Positions 18,789 to 27,733 of a DNA stretch of 63,861 bases are shown one piece after another. Made by a program: the position numbers and the translations under genes. The notes under the pieces were generated by a model. The model saw only the letters and a list, made by a program, of their open reading frames with translations. It did no database searches and had not been told where the DNA came from. Every line of letters starts with the position of its first letter. Positions within the stretch are counted from its first letter, which is position 1. The stretch lies in assembly GCA_937928635.1 (NCBI GenBank), contig CALFWM010000032.1, positions 1 to 63,861 on the forward strand, read 5' to 3'. The DNA comes from an uncultured Sulfitobacter sp. GTDB lineage: Bacteria > Pseudomonadota > Alphaproteobacteria > Rhodobacterales > Rhodobacteraceae.

Positions 18789-19310
18789 ATGAGATATGTT
18801 CTGGCAGCACTGGCCTGTTTGTCCGCGTCCGGCGCATTGGCTGAGACAAGGTTGGTATTTCTGGAGGACGCGCAAGGCACGCGCATTCAAATTGCTGCCT
18901 TGGAGGTGGGTGTTGATGGCGGCTATGAGTTGTCTCTGAAGGAGGGACCTTTTGCGGATCATTTTCTTTCGATGCGTCCATTCAAGTGCCTTGAAGGACC
19001 AAAGAAACACTGGTGCCATGTGCCCTACCCCTACGAGATCAAACGCAATATTGCGCAGGACCTCACAGACCTGTCCTACGATTTCTTGTTCGTGTGGAAG
19101 GATGCCAATGACTATGGCATCAACATGTGGAATGGGGTCTTTTACCAGTTTGAACAAACAGGCGAGACCCTGACAGGCACGCTTTACGAAATGGACATGG
19201 ACACCTTGTCTGCCCCGCCACCCCCGGGTGAGTTGCGCCCGGTCAAAGCCAGCGATTTGCATGAAAGCGATCCCGACAGCCATTGGTTGCCGCGGGTTGT
19301 GATTGAGTAA
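18789..19310 (+). CDS. secreted protein of unknown function, divergent from the dehydrogenase
   Basis: 173 residues. Residues 1-19 ([19 protein letters not shown]) form a signal peptide. The mature part has two Cys (in FKCLEG and HWCHVPYPY), an aromatic segment [20 protein letters not shown], and an acidic C-terminal half with repeated Asp and Glu ([17 protein letters not shown]). I do not recognise a family. It precedes a periplasmic binding-protein gene by 38 bases and lies divergent from a lanthanide-type enzyme, so a periplasmic role in the same pathway is likely. The acidic pattern could suit metal binding, but this is a guess. Confidence 0.75.
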   Translation: MRYVLAALACLSASGALAETRLVFLEDAQGTRIQIAALEVGVDGGYELSLKEGPFADHFLSMRPFKCLEGPKKHWCHVPYPYEIKRNIAQDLTDLSYDFLFVWKDANDYGINMWNGVFYQFEQTGETLTGTLYEMDMDTLSAPPPPGELRPVKASDLHESDPDSHWLPRVVIE

Positions 19311-19348
19311 TTCTGCCCCGTTTGTGGGTACAAAAGGAACTTGAGACC

Positions 19349-20317
19349 ATGTTCGTGAAGGCATTTTTCTCCACCCTCCTCGCCCTTGTCTTGGCCACAG
19401 CTGCGATGGGAGAGACCAGAACGCTCAGAGTGGCAGTGTTGAAGTTTGGGACGGTAAACTGGGAGCTTGATACCATCCGCCATCACGGTCTGGACGTGGC
19501 CAATGGCTACGCGCTTGAGGTGCAGGGCATGGCAGGGGGATCAGCGGCCAAGGTCGCGTTTCAGGGCGGCACAGCGGATGTGATTGTGTCTGACTGGCTT
19601 TGGGTTGCGCGTCAGCGGGCGGCGGGCAAGGACTATGTCTTTATTCCTTACTCAAAATCCGTTGGCGGCCTGTTGGTCACCGCCGACAGTAGGGCGCGCA
19701 CGATGGCTGATCTGCGCGGTCAGAAAATTGGCATTGCCGGTGGGCCGCTGGATAAAAGCTGGTTGATTTTGCAAGCCTACGCCGAGCAGAATTTCGGGTT
19801 TGATCTGGCCACTGAGACGGAGCAGGTCTACGGCGCGCCGCCCCTGATTTTCAAATCAGCATTGTCTGGTGAGGTACAAGCCGCACTCAATTTTTGGCAC
19901 TTCACAGCCAAGATGCAGGCCAGTGGCATGCGCAAACTTGTCGATATTGGTGAGGCTGCGGCCGCACTGGGATTGGACCCTGAAACGCCGTTATTAGGTT
20001 ATGTGGTGAAGGGGGATCTGCTACGCGCATCGCCCGAAGTTGTGCAAGGGTTTGCGGCCTCTTCCCGCGCGGCAAAGGACGTGCTGGCGCAGGATGATGT
20101 GGAATGGTTGCGCCTGCGCCCTCGTATGAATGCCAAGACCGATGCAGAGTTCGAAGGGCTGAAAGAAGGGTTTCGCGTAGGCATTCCTCAAAATGCGCCG
20201 ATTGACATCGAGGCGGCGGATAAGATGCTGAAATTGATGGTCAAGCTGGGTGGTGAAAAACTCCTTGGGGCGGCCACGGCCCTGCCTGACGGTACGTTTT
20301 TGCCGTTTGAGGGCTGA
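19349..20317 (+). CDS. ABC importer substrate-binding protein (SsuA/NMT1-like)
   Basis: 322 residues with a signal peptide ([20 protein letters not shown]). The body has the type II periplasmic-binding fold of the sulfonate/nitrate/taurine group: [43 protein letters not shown] and [19 protein letters not shown]. The ATG 19349 has AAGGAA upstream; an ORF start 27 bases earlier lacks support. The cognate ATPase follows in the same frame just after the stop, but the permease is about 9.6 kb away at 29929. The ligand is unknown. Confidence 0.85.
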   Translation: MFVKAFFSTLLALVLATAAMGETRTLRVAVLKFGTVNWELDTIRHHGLDVANGYALEVQGMAGGSAAKVAFQGGTADVIVSDWLWVARQRAAGKDYVFIPYSKSVGGLLVTADSRARTMADLRGQKIGIAGGPLDKSWLILQAYAEQNFGFDLATETEQVYGAPPLIFKSALSGEVQAALNFWHFTAKMQASGMRKLVDIGEAAAALGLDPETPLLGYVVKGDLLRASPEVVQGFAASSRAAKDVLAQDDVEWLRLRPRMNAKTDAEFEGLKEGFRVGIPQNAPIDIEAADKMLKLMVKLGGEKLLGAATALPDGTFLPFEG

Positions 20318-20320
20318 CCG

Positions 20321-20959
20321 CTGCAAGGTGACGCGCATATCAGATCACCGCTTGTTGATCTTGACCTGACAGAGTTTGGCCTTGAGGGCAGAGCAATCCT
20401 CGAACCCTTGCAACTGACACTGCAAGCAGGGGAAACGCTTGCCCTTGTGGGCCCATCCGGTGTTGGAAAGTCCTCGCTGTTGCGGATTATCGCTGGCCTT
20501 GAAACCCGTTATCAAGGGCGGCTGCGCGTTCAGGGTCGCGTTGCGATGGTGTTTCAGGAACCTACCCTTTTGCCATGGCGCAGCGCGTTGCAAAATCTGT
20601 GTATCACCACCGGTGCAAGCGTTGCTGAGGCGCGGGATGCGCTGGCAGATGTTGGGTTGGCGGGACGGGCGGATGATTTTCCGGGGCAGCTTTCGCTTGG
20701 CCAACAGCGCCGATTGTCGCTGGCACGTGCCTTTGCGCTTAAACCCGATATTTTGCTAATGGATGAACCCTTTGTTTCGCTGGATGCGGACCTGGTGCAA
20801 GAGATGAGCGCGCTTTATGCGAGGCTCCGGGCGGCGCACGGCGTGGCCACCATTCTGGTGACCCATGTGGCAGCAGAGGCGCGGCAATTGGCAGATCGGA
20901 TTGTCACACTGGAGGGCATGCCGGGACAAATCAAAAGTGATCTTGCCAATGCGCCTTAA
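20321..20959 (+). CDS. ABC importer ATPase (SsuB-like)
   Basis: About 212 residues. Walker A GPSGVGKSS, Q-loop FQEPTLLPW, signature LSLGQQRR, Walker B ILLMDEPF and the H-loop VTHVAAEA are all present. The start is unusual: family alignment requires coding from about 20340 (LVDLDLTEFGLEGRAIL), yet there is no in-frame ATG, GTG or TTG between the preceding stop (20315-20317) and that point. CTG 20321, 3 bases after the stop and with GAGGG upstream, is my choice; a TTG at 20408 would cut into the first strand. Translation coupled to the upstream gene is probable. It ends overlapping the convergent permease gene by 4 bases. Confidence 0.85.
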   Translation: MQGDAHIRSPLVDLDLTEFGLEGRAILEPLQLTLQAGETLALVGPSGVGKSSLLRIIAGLETRYQGRLRVQGRVAMVFQEPTLLPWRSALQNLCITTGASVAEARDALADVGLAGRADDFPGQLSLGQQRRLSLARAFALKPDILLMDEPFVSLDADLVQEMSALYARLRAAHGVATILVTHVAAEARQLADRIVTLEGMPGQIKSDLANAP

Positions 20960-21747
20960 CGCTTTTTGCCCAAGCCGGTCCGGGCCGGATTGTAGCCCCA
21001 CAGGGCTGCCAGCGTAAAAACTGCCGTCGCCAGCACAGCCCAGACCAGGGCTTGTCCGTTGTAGCTGAGGTAAAGGGCAAAGCGGATCAGCTCCACCGCC
21101 GGGGTGAACGGATTGAGCGCGCAGATTGTGTAGAGTAGCTCAGAACTTTCGGCCATTTTCCACAAGGGATAAAGCGCGGAGGACATGAAAAACATCGGAA
21201 AGATGACAAAGTTCATCACCCCGGCAAAATTCTCCAACTGGCGGATAAAGCTCGACAGCAGCAACCCCAGTGCGCCCAGCATTAGGCCCGCAACAATCAG
21301 GGCGGGCAGGGCAAGGAGGTAACCCAACAGCGGCATCACAATGCCAAAAGCCGCCGCGATGGCCAGAAAGGTGTAGACCTGCAAAATGGAGATCGCGGTG
21401 GACCCCAGCAGCTTGCACAACAGCAACCACCAGCGCGGCAGGGGGCTTGTCAGCAGCAGTTTCATCGACCCCATTTCGCGGTCGTAGACAAGACTGAGGG
21501 AGGATTGCATGCCATTAAACAGCATGATCATGCCGCACAGGCCGGGCACGATATAGGTCTCGTAGGTGATATATGTTTGATAGGGCGGAATGATGCTAAG
21601 CCCAAGGGCGGCGCGAAAACCGGCGGCAAACACCAACAGCCAGACCAAGGGGCGCACAAGCGCGGCGATGAACCGCTCGCGCTGATGGACAAACCGAAGC
21701 GCCTCGCGTTTTACAATTGCATGAAGGGAGGACAGATAGGCGTTCAT
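20956..21747 (-). CDS. ABC-2 type permease of the PQQ-alcohol/lut-like cluster
   Basis: 263 residues, about six membrane segments. Its YDREMGSMKLLLTSPLPRWWLL segment, just after the first hydrophobic pair, is typical of ABC-2 permeases. Homologues sit in PQQ-dependent alcohol catabolism clusters (PedC-type in Pseudomonas) and in the lanthanide-utilisation lut cluster of methylotrophs (LutF-type). It overlaps the ATPase gene by 4 bases (ATGA), so the two form one transporter. Import or export cannot be decided from this sequence. Confidence 0.85.
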   Translation of the reverse strand: MNAYLSSLHAIVKREALRFVHQRERFIAALVRPLVWLLVFAAGFRAALGLSIIPPYQTYITYETYIVPGLCGMIMLFNGMQSSLSLVYDREMGSMKLLLTSPLPRWWLLLCKLLGSTAISILQVYTFLAIAAAFGIVMPLLGYLLALPALIVAGLMLGALGLLLSSFIRQLENFAGVMNFVIFPMFFMSSALYPLWKMAESSELLYTICALNPFTPAVELIRFALYLSYNGQALVWAVLATAVFTLAALWGYNPARTGLGKKR

Positions 21748-22460
21748 GCGGATTGCGCTGTCAGGTCTAGAAACATCTCTTGCAGGGGGCGGCCCTCGCG
21801 GATGTCGCAGGTTACGCCCTGTGCCAAAACCCGGGCCCTGTGCAGGATCACCAGATCGTCACTGTCGCGCACCTCATCCGTCAGATGCGTGGCCCACAGC
21901 ACCGTTGTGCCCTCGGCGCACAGTTGATGCACATGTTCGGTGATGGCGCTGCGGGCGGCGGCGTCCAAACCCACTGTCGGTTCATCCAGCAACAGCACGG
22001 CGGGGTCATGCAGCAGGGCACGGGCGATTTCAGCGCGCCGTTTGTGGCCCCCGTTCAGGCTGCGTGCCTTTTCATCTGCGCGTTCCAGCATGTTCAATCG
22101 GTCTAGCGCCTGGTCAATCCGCGTGGTGGCGGCGTGCCCAGAAATGCCGTGCAGGGCCGCAAAATAGCTCAGGTTCTGACGTACGCTCAAATCCAGATCC
22201 AGCGTGGTTTGCTGAAACACGATACCCAGTTTGGCAAGGGCGGCACGTGGTGTCTTTGTCAGGTCATGGCCTGCAATCTGGATCGTGCCTTGCGGCGCGC
22301 TCAGCAATCGGGTCAGCACCCCAAACAGGGTTGATTTGCCTGCTCCATTTGGACCAAGCAGCGCGCAAAAGTGGCCTGCGGTAAGCTCAAAATTCACCCC
22401 ATCAAGTGCGGTCTTTTCACCATAGGAGAATGTCAGATCATGAACCCGCAGGCCGCTCAT
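21744..22460 (-). CDS. ABC ATPase of the PQQ-alcohol/lut-like cluster
   Basis: 238 residues. Walker A GPNGAGKST, Q-loop VFQQTTLDLDLS, a modified signature LNGGHKRRAEIARAL (LNGGH instead of LSGGQ), Walker B VLLLDEPTVGLD and the switch His in WATHLTDEV are seen. The LNGGHKRR form is characteristic of the ATPases found with PQQ-dependent alcohol oxidation. It overlaps the upstream and downstream genes by 4 bases each, showing a tightly coupled operon. Confidence 0.88.
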   Translation of the reverse strand: MSGLRVHDLTFSYGEKTALDGVNFELTAGHFCALLGPNGAGKSTLFGVLTRLLSAPQGTIQIAGHDLTKTPRAALAKLGIVFQQTTLDLDLSVRQNLSYFAALHGISGHAATTRIDQALDRLNMLERADEKARSLNGGHKRRAEIARALLHDPAVLLLDEPTVGLDAAARSAITEHVHQLCAEGTTVLWATHLTDEVRDSDDLVILHRARVLAQGVTCDIREGRPLQEMFLDLTAQSA

Positions 22461-22918
22461 TCGATGGTGATTTCGATGCGCTGGGTTTCGCCCGTGGTGC
22501 CGGGAATTTTCATGTAATAGCGTCCCGGTTTGATCGCGAGAAACCCGATTTCCATTTCACCCGCTTCGTCAAATTCAACGCTGTCGAGGCCCAGCGGCCT
22601 GATCTCCAGCCCCTCAATCACAATTTCATCAATCCAGATCGCGCGGAAAAATTCAGGGCCAACCAATGCCAGTTCCTGTGATCCGTCTCCGAGGATCTCG
22701 AACTCATAATAGGTGCCGGATTTCAAAACCCAGGGCCCTTCAGAAATAGGTTCGCCTGCCGACAGGGTGATGGGCGGCAGGTCTTCCTTGTTTTTGCCAG
22801 ACAAAACCCCGGCTGCGCCAAACCCGTCGGCAAAGGCGGGTGCGGCAAGCGACAGGCCTGTGATCAGCAGGGCGGATGCAAGTGATTTAGACAGGACGTT
22901 GGCGTGTTTTGAAAACAT
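22457..22918 (-). CDS. periplasmic protein of the lut-like operon, cupredoxin-like fold without copper ligands
   Basis: 153 residues. A signal peptide ends near APAFA. The mature protein is mostly beta, with SGTYYEFEILGDGSQELALVG, PEFFRAIWIDEIVIEGLEIRP and FLAIKPGRYYMKIPG, a pattern reminiscent of cupredoxin domains. No His or Cys is present in the usual ligand positions, so copper binding is unlikely. The many Asp and Glu could bind another metal. The ATG 22918 has AAGAGGT 7 bases upstream. It lies inside the operon between the beta-propeller and the ATPase, overlapping the latter by 4 bases. Function not known. Confidence 0.7.
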   Translation of the reverse strand: MFSKHANVLSKSLASALLITGLSLAAPAFADGFGAAGVLSGKNKEDLPPITLSAGEPISEGPWVLKSGTYYEFEILGDGSQELALVGPEFFRAIWIDEIVIEGLEIRPLGLDSVEFDEAGEMEIGFLAIKPGRYYMKIPGTTGETQRIEITIE

Positions 22919-22944
22919 GGCGGACCTCTTGGTTATTTCGGGTT

Positions 22945-23916
22945 TTATGGGCTGGGGCGAAATGCAGCACCCCACGGAAAGCGCCCAACCTTGATGGATT
23001 TGAGGGCCTTTCGCGAAGCAACGTCAATGACCGTCACGTCACCCGACACGCCATTGGTGGTGAACAGCCGCGATTTATCTGCATTAAAGGCCATGTGCCA
23101 GACGCGGCGGCCCACCAGTATGTACTCTTCAACCTCAAAGGTTCCGGCATTCACCACAGCGATGTGATTGGATGGCCCAAGGGCGACAAAGGCATGTGTG
23201 TCGTTGGTCGTAAACTCAAACCCGACGGGCTGCACGCGGTCGGGGTGCACGCCCTTTACGTCTAAACTGATCTTGGCCCGCTCCGTCTGGGTTGCGGTGT
23301 CAAAGACTGTCAAGGTGCCGCCGATTTCTGAACTGACCCACATTTCGCTGCCATCTTTGGCAAATTCGGCATGGCGCGGGCGGCTGTCCACAAGAGTGTT
23401 GGCAAACAGCTGCTGTGTTTGCGTGTCAATCCAGTGCGCCATGTTGGTGGTTTCTGAGGTGGTGATCGCAATTTTGCCATCGGGCGAGACGGCCATGCCC
23501 TCCGGCTCAACACCCACGTCAATTTGTGCAACAACTTTGCGGGTCTGGGTGTTGACCACGGTGGTGATCGCATCGTCCTCATTGGCGATGTAAAGGTGCG
23601 TGTCATCAGGGTGCAGCACAAATTGTTCGGGGTCCTCGCCAGAGGGCAGATCGTGCAGGATTTTGCCGGTTTCAGGGTCCATCACCTGCACCGCATCGCT
23701 GTCAGAGGCGCAGATGTAGAGACGGCTGAAATCCTTGGAAAAGGTAATGCCGCGCGGGCGTTCGCCGGTCTCGTAGGTCTTAATGACTTCCAGCGTATCT
23801 GTGTCGATGACCGACACGGTGTCATCCTTTTCGTTGGTCACCCAGATTTCACCACCCCATGCGGTTGATGCCACCATGGCGCAAACAACGCTTGTTGAGC
23901 TCAGGAGCGCTTTCAT
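22945..23916 (-). CDS. periplasmic YVTN beta-propeller protein of PQQ-linked catabolism
   Basis: 323 residues with a signal peptide. Repeats of about 40 residues of YVTN type follow: WVTNEKDDTVSVIDTDTLEV, RPRGITFSKD, YIANEDDAITTV, PEGMAVSPDG, VGRRVWHMAFNADKSRLFTTNG. Proteins of this kind accompany the ABC genes in PQQ-alcohol and lut clusters. It may bind a ligand or scaffold the periplasmic proteins; no active-site residues are evident. The stop of the preceding gene and its ATG overlap by one base (TAATG). Confidence 0.85.
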   Translation of the reverse strand: MKALLSSTSVVCAMVASTAWGGEIWVTNEKDDTVSVIDTDTLEVIKTYETGERPRGITFSKDFSRLYICASDSDAVQVMDPETGKILHDLPSGEDPEQFVLHPDDTHLYIANEDDAITTVVNTQTRKVVAQIDVGVEPEGMAVSPDGKIAITTSETTNMAHWIDTQTQQLFANTLVDSRPRHAEFAKDGSEMWVSSEIGGTLTVFDTATQTERAKISLDVKGVHPDRVQPVGFEFTTNDTHAFVALGPSNHIAVVNAGTFEVEEYILVGRRVWHMAFNADKSRLFTTNGVSGDVTVIDVASRKALKSIKVGRFPWGAAFRPSP

Positions 23917-25088
23917 TAATAGGCCTCACATTTGCTTTCGGGACGGTCCAGCCCAAGGCTGTCCAATTCGTTGGTTTGGTGCAAAAACCCTTCTAGCGGC
24001 GCTTGGGCGACAAGGGCGCGGGGATGCACAAGGGCGATGGGCTGGCGCAACTGGCCGTTCCACGTGCGATACGTCAGCGGGCGCCCCTTGAACCCAGCCA
24101 GCTCAAAGGCATCTGACAGGATATAATCGCGCAGGGTTTTGATATCGGTTGAGTTTGTCCGCGTCATTGCCTCACCCAGGGTGCGGATTGCGGCCCATGC
24201 GGCGTAATCCTGACTGGTCATTTCGCGGTTGTGTTGTTCTTCAAACCGGCTTTGTAGCTGGCTGGCCCCCCATTGTTCGATCACCGGGTACCATGTGCGC
24301 GCCGAGAGACCCTCCGAGCCAACAACAGGGCGTGCAGCCCAGGTGTTATAAAGCACATACCGCCCAAAATCATGCAGTTCATCCGCGATGATGAGCGCGT
24401 CATAATCGCCAAAATCCTGGGTAAAGAGTGGAATTTCCTGAGCTGCTGTGCGCCGCATGTCTGCGCCCGCATCCCAGATCTTTTCATCCGACAGCGTTAG
24501 TCCAAACTTGCGCAGGGACCGACGGATTGCCTCGGCATAGGCAATATCTTTCGGAAATACCCCGGTAATCATCACAAGATCGTTCCAGCGCTTTTTCACC
24601 AGAACCTGCGCCAGCGCATCGGTACGCATGACGTCAGAGGGCAATGTGTGCAGCAGATTGGCGCGGCAATCTGCGTCACGCAGGGATAGGTCACCCGCCG
24701 TTGCGTTAAACAACAGCGCGTTCTGCGCCTGCGGCAGATCAGCAATGGCCAACAGCGTTTCCGCGGGTGCATCCAGGATCAGAAAGGGGCTTGCGGCCAG
24801 CATTTCGGCGGCCTTGGCCAAAGGATCATCCCCCTCGGGCACCGTTTCATGTGTCAGGGTGTATCCCTGGCCCAAGAACTTGCCCGTTGTCAGATTGTCT
24901 TGCAGCCCTGTCTCAGCGCCCGCCAATCCGTTGTTTTCGGGGATTGGATCAAGATCTGACAGTGTTGGTGGCGTTGGCACAGCAATTTTCAGATAGCCAA
25001 CGTCCAGTGTGATCTCGGCACGTCCGACTGAACAGACCAGACAGAGGGCCAAAGCCCAGCTCGTGCGGATCATGTGATTTACTGTCAT
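23916..25088 (-). CDS. ABC substrate-binding protein of the PQQ-alcohol/lut-like cluster
   Basis: 390 residues. Signal peptide of about 23 residues, then a two-domain fold related to branched-chain amino-acid binding proteins. The mature part starts ITLDVGYLKIAVPTP; FNATAGDLSLRDADCRANLLHT and DYDALIIADELHDFGRYVLY are characteristic of the PQQ-associated group. It is the first gene of the five-gene minus-strand operon 25088-20956. In methylotrophs the equivalent protein (LutA) supports lanthanide uptake; the same role here is inferred from the neighbouring lanthanide-type dehydrogenase. Confidence 0.85.
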   Translation of the reverse strand: MTVNHMIRTSWALALCLVCSVGRAEITLDVGYLKIAVPTPPTLSDLDPIPENNGLAGAETGLQDNLTTGKFLGQGYTLTHETVPEGDDPLAKAAEMLAASPFLILDAPAETLLAIADLPQAQNALLFNATAGDLSLRDADCRANLLHTLPSDVMRTDALAQVLVKKRWNDLVMITGVFPKDIAYAEAIRRSLRKFGLTLSDEKIWDAGADMRRTAAQEIPLFTQDFGDYDALIIADELHDFGRYVLYNTWAARPVVGSEGLSARTWYPVIEQWGASQLQSRFEEQHNREMTSQDYAAWAAIRTLGEAMTRTNSTDIKTLRDYILSDAFELAGFKGRPLTYRTWNGQLRQPIALVHPRALVAQAPLEGFLHQTNELDSLGLDRPESKCEAY

Positions 25089-25229
25089 GGTCTCACGCTA
25101 ACAAGTGCCTCTCTGGCCGTCGAATAAGACTTTGGTCGGAAACGCTGGCGACCACAACCAAAGTCCAATACCCTGTTGGAAGGCGGCTGGCCTACAAGAG
25201 AAAAAACATAGCGTTCAGGGAGGACGACC

Positions 25230-25928
25230 ATGTCACGAAAATCACTCCGGGCCATTTTGGCGGGCGGCTTTATTCTGGCCTCCGGGACTGTCATTCTGGC
25301 GCATGGCGATGTGACCCCACAGCCCGTTGATACCGCTGGTCTGCCCGAAACAGGTGAGGAGTGGCTGATCGAAAACCCCTATCGCGCAGAAGCCGTTGGG
25401 GAGGACGTCTGGGCACGGGCGATTGAAATTGGGGCGTCTGGGTACAACCAAAATTGCGCGCGCTGTCACGGGCTGGAGGTTGTTTCAGGCGGGCTTGCGC
25501 CGGATCTGCGATATCTTGAGGCCGAGGAATATGGCGATGAGTGGTACGTGGAGCGGTTCCGGACCGGATATACCCAAAACGGCACCACCAAGATGCCCGC
25601 CTTTGGCGAGTTGCTTGGGCAAGACGCGGCATGGGCCATTCGAACCTACATTGAAACACGCCCCGATGGGGATGCGATGGAGGCGGTTGCGGATGAGCTG
25701 AAAGCAATGCGAGATCAGCTTGCCGGCTATGCCGCTGACACCAGTGGCGCGGACCCTGACGCGTTAAAGGCGCGTTTGTCTGAAATCGCATCCGGGATCG
25801 ACACTTTGTCAGGAGCGCCCATTGCGGATTCAGTCGCCTTTCGTGCCTCTAAATTGATTGATGGGACGTCTGCCGCCTACAACACGGCGGCGGAAACCCT
25901 GACCATTGGCCTGTCGGCCACTCAATAG
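25230..25928 (+). CDS. pedF: periplasmic cytochrome c-550 (PedF/XoxG-like)
   Basis: 232 residues with a signal peptide (cleavage near ILAHG). One haem-binding site CARCH lies near residue 80 and the axial Met is probably in TTKMPAFGE. It is the electron acceptor of quinoprotein alcohol dehydrogenases and passes electrons to the terminal oxidase. The C-terminal third is helical and longer than a minimal cytochrome. GGGAGG lies upstream of the ATG 25230. It is divergent from the ABC operon and followed by the XoxJ-like gene, separated by 10 bases. Confidence 0.85.
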   Translation: MSRKSLRAILAGGFILASGTVILAHGDVTPQPVDTAGLPETGEEWLIENPYRAEAVGEDVWARAIEIGASGYNQNCARCHGLEVVSGGLAPDLRYLEAEEYGDEWYVERFRTGYTQNGTTKMPAFGELLGQDAAWAIRTYIETRPDGDAMEAVADELKAMRDQLAGYAADTSGADPDALKARLSEIASGIDTLSGAPIADSVAFRASKLIDGTSAAYNTAAETLTIGLSATQ

Positions 25929-25938
25929 GATCAGATAT

Positions 25939-26838
25939 TTGCACATTACCCGAGCGATACTTGCAGGTGTCCTGAGCGCGCTGGTCGCAACGGGTGCGCT
26001 TGCCGCCGACCCCTGCGCCGATCACATCCCCCAACCCAAACCCCAAAATGTGGGGCGCGACATAGTGGGCAAGGACATGGATGCGATCCAGGAACAGGGT
26101 CACATGCTATTTGCGGTCTATGAGGATTATCCGCCCTATTCCTGGGAAGAGGGTGGACAGCCCCGGGGTGTGGACATCGAGATTGCGCAGATCATCGCTG
26201 AGGAGTTGGGTGTTGAGGCCCATTTCAATTTTGTCGCAGCGGGTGAAAACCTTGAGGCGGACTTGCGCAACAACATCTGGAAAGGGGCGCTTATTGGCGG
26301 GCGGGTGGCCAATGTGATGATGCGAGTGCCTTATGATTCAGCGTTCAAATGCCGGGTGGAACAGGTGGTGTTTACCGGGCAATATGCGGCAGAATCCATC
26401 GCCATCGCCTATGACAAAGCCAGCTATCCAGATGAAAAACCTGTGCCGGCGTACTTCAGGTTTGATCCCGTGGCGGTGGAAAACGATTCCATTTCAGACT
26501 TCTATCTGTCCGGGTTTGCGGGCGGGCAATTGGCCGGAAAAGTGCAGCGGTTTCCCGACATGGTGCAGGCGATGGAGGCCTTGCGGGCAGGCAAAACTAC
26601 GGCAGCCATGGGCCCACGCGGTCAGCTTGAACATGGGTTGGATGCCGGTACGGACGTGCATCAGCCGCCCCTTGCAGGGTTTGCAGTAAGCCAATGGACG
26701 CTGGGCGTTGCGGTCAATTTCAGCTATCGCCCGCTGTCTTATGCAGTTGATGATGCGGTGAATTTTGCGCTGCAAGATGGCCGCATTGCCGCGGTATACG
26801 AACGTTATGGCCTGACCTTTCAGCCCCCTGAACGTTAG
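25939..26838 (+). CDS. XoxJ-like periplasmic binding protein
   Basis: 299 residues. A signal peptide (ILAGVLSALVATGALA) is followed by DPCADHIP and an amino-acid-binding-protein-like fold: LFAVYEDYPPYSWEEGGQPRGVDIEIAQIIA and GPRGQLEHGL. Proteins of this group (XoxJ/MoxJ) accompany quinoprotein dehydrogenases and their cytochromes and are thought to help mature or activate the enzyme. I choose TTG 25939, which has AGGA 8 bases upstream and follows the cytochrome stop; the open frame extends back into the cytochrome gene. No ATG fits. Confidence 0.8.
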   Translation: MHITRAILAGVLSALVATGALAADPCADHIPQPKPQNVGRDIVGKDMDAIQEQGHMLFAVYEDYPPYSWEEGGQPRGVDIEIAQIIAEELGVEAHFNFVAAGENLEADLRNNIWKGALIGGRVANVMMRVPYDSAFKCRVEQVVFTGQYAAESIAIAYDKASYPDEKPVPAYFRFDPVAVENDSISDFYLSGFAGGQLAGKVQRFPDMVQAMEALRAGKTTAAMGPRGQLEHGLDAGTDVHQPPLAGFAVSQWTLGVAVNFSYRPLSYAVDDAVNFALQDGRIAAVYERYGLTFQPPER

Positions 26839-26857
26839 TGGCTTGGTAGGTTCGTGC

Positions 26858-27733
26858 CTATAGCGTGCTTAAATTGCCATCAAAATCAATCAGTGTCACC
26901 CGGGTGACATCGGTGGTTTGTATGATCTCTTCGATCCTGTAGCGGTCTGCCAGAACCATCGCGGTCGACAGGCTGTCGGCCACGGTTGCGCGGGGGGCTT
27001 CAACAGAAACAGTTGACCATTGCGGGCGCGCGGTGTGGTGCAAAATGTGGCCCTGATTGCCCAACATGGTCGCCGCAGGGCTGGATGTTGCAATCGCGCC
27101 ATTCTTTATTTTGCGCATGGCCAATGTGCCATGGTTTGGGTCTGCGATGGCCAATGACCACGGGCCACCAATGCCGCGATGCTCCCCGATGTTGACCAAA
27201 ACCTTGCGTAACCCGCGTGCCTTTAGGGCGTCGGCCACAAGGTCCGTTGCAAACCCCTGCGCGATGCCGTTGAAGGTCAGGGCCTGACCCCTGTCGAGGC
27301 TGATCTGAGACGGCGTAACGCGTACCCGATCCCAGCCAATTGCGGATTGTGCGGTGGCAGGGTTCTGGCCCAGGGCCAGCGCACGCCAAAGCGGTTGAAC
27401 GGTCGGGTCAAACAAACCTCCGGTTTGACGGTGCGCGAGACCGGCGGCTTGCATCAGGGCGGCGAACCGCGCATCAGGATGGTGCAGCACGCCGGTGGTG
27501 TTTAACTTCACGAGGGCGGATTGTGGATCATAAAGGCTGAACAATTGTTCGACCTCCCTGATCAATCTACGGGCCTGCATCAAAGCTGCGGTCGCCTGAT
27601 CATGGGGGCCTGAAATGGTCAGCGAAACTTCTGCGCCAAAAGCCCGCCCTTGCCATGTCACGGCAGAGGCCGCGGTGGGCAGCGCGGCACAGGCGGCGGT
27701 GAGGGTCAGAAAGCGGCGGCGGGTCAGTGTCAT
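26858..27733 (-). CDS. apbE: ApbE-type FAD:protein FMN transferase
   Basis: 291 residues. A twin-arginine-like leader TRRRFLTLTAACAALP directs it to the periplasm. The ApbE core is seen in LFSLYDPQSALVKLNTTG, the FAD/Mg site region GIAQGFATDLVADALK, VNIGEHRGIGGPW, and the C-terminal ATVADSLSTAMVL. ApbE enzymes attach FMN to Thr or Ser of target proteins. The start overlaps the stop of the NosR-like gene by 4 bases, so that protein, which has an FMN-binding domain, is the obvious substrate. Confidence 0.9.
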   Translation of the reverse strand: MTLTRRRFLTLTAACAALPTAASAVTWQGRAFGAEVSLTISGPHDQATAALMQARRLIREVEQLFSLYDPQSALVKLNTTGVLHHPDARFAALMQAAGLAHRQTGGLFDPTVQPLWRALALGQNPATAQSAIGWDRVRVTPSQISLDRGQALTFNGIAQGFATDLVADALKARGLRKVLVNIGEHRGIGGPWSLAIADPNHGTLAMRKIKNGAIATSSPAATMLGNQGHILHHTARPQWSTVSVEAPRATVADSLSTAMVLADRYRIEEIIQTTDVTRVTLIDFDGNLSTL

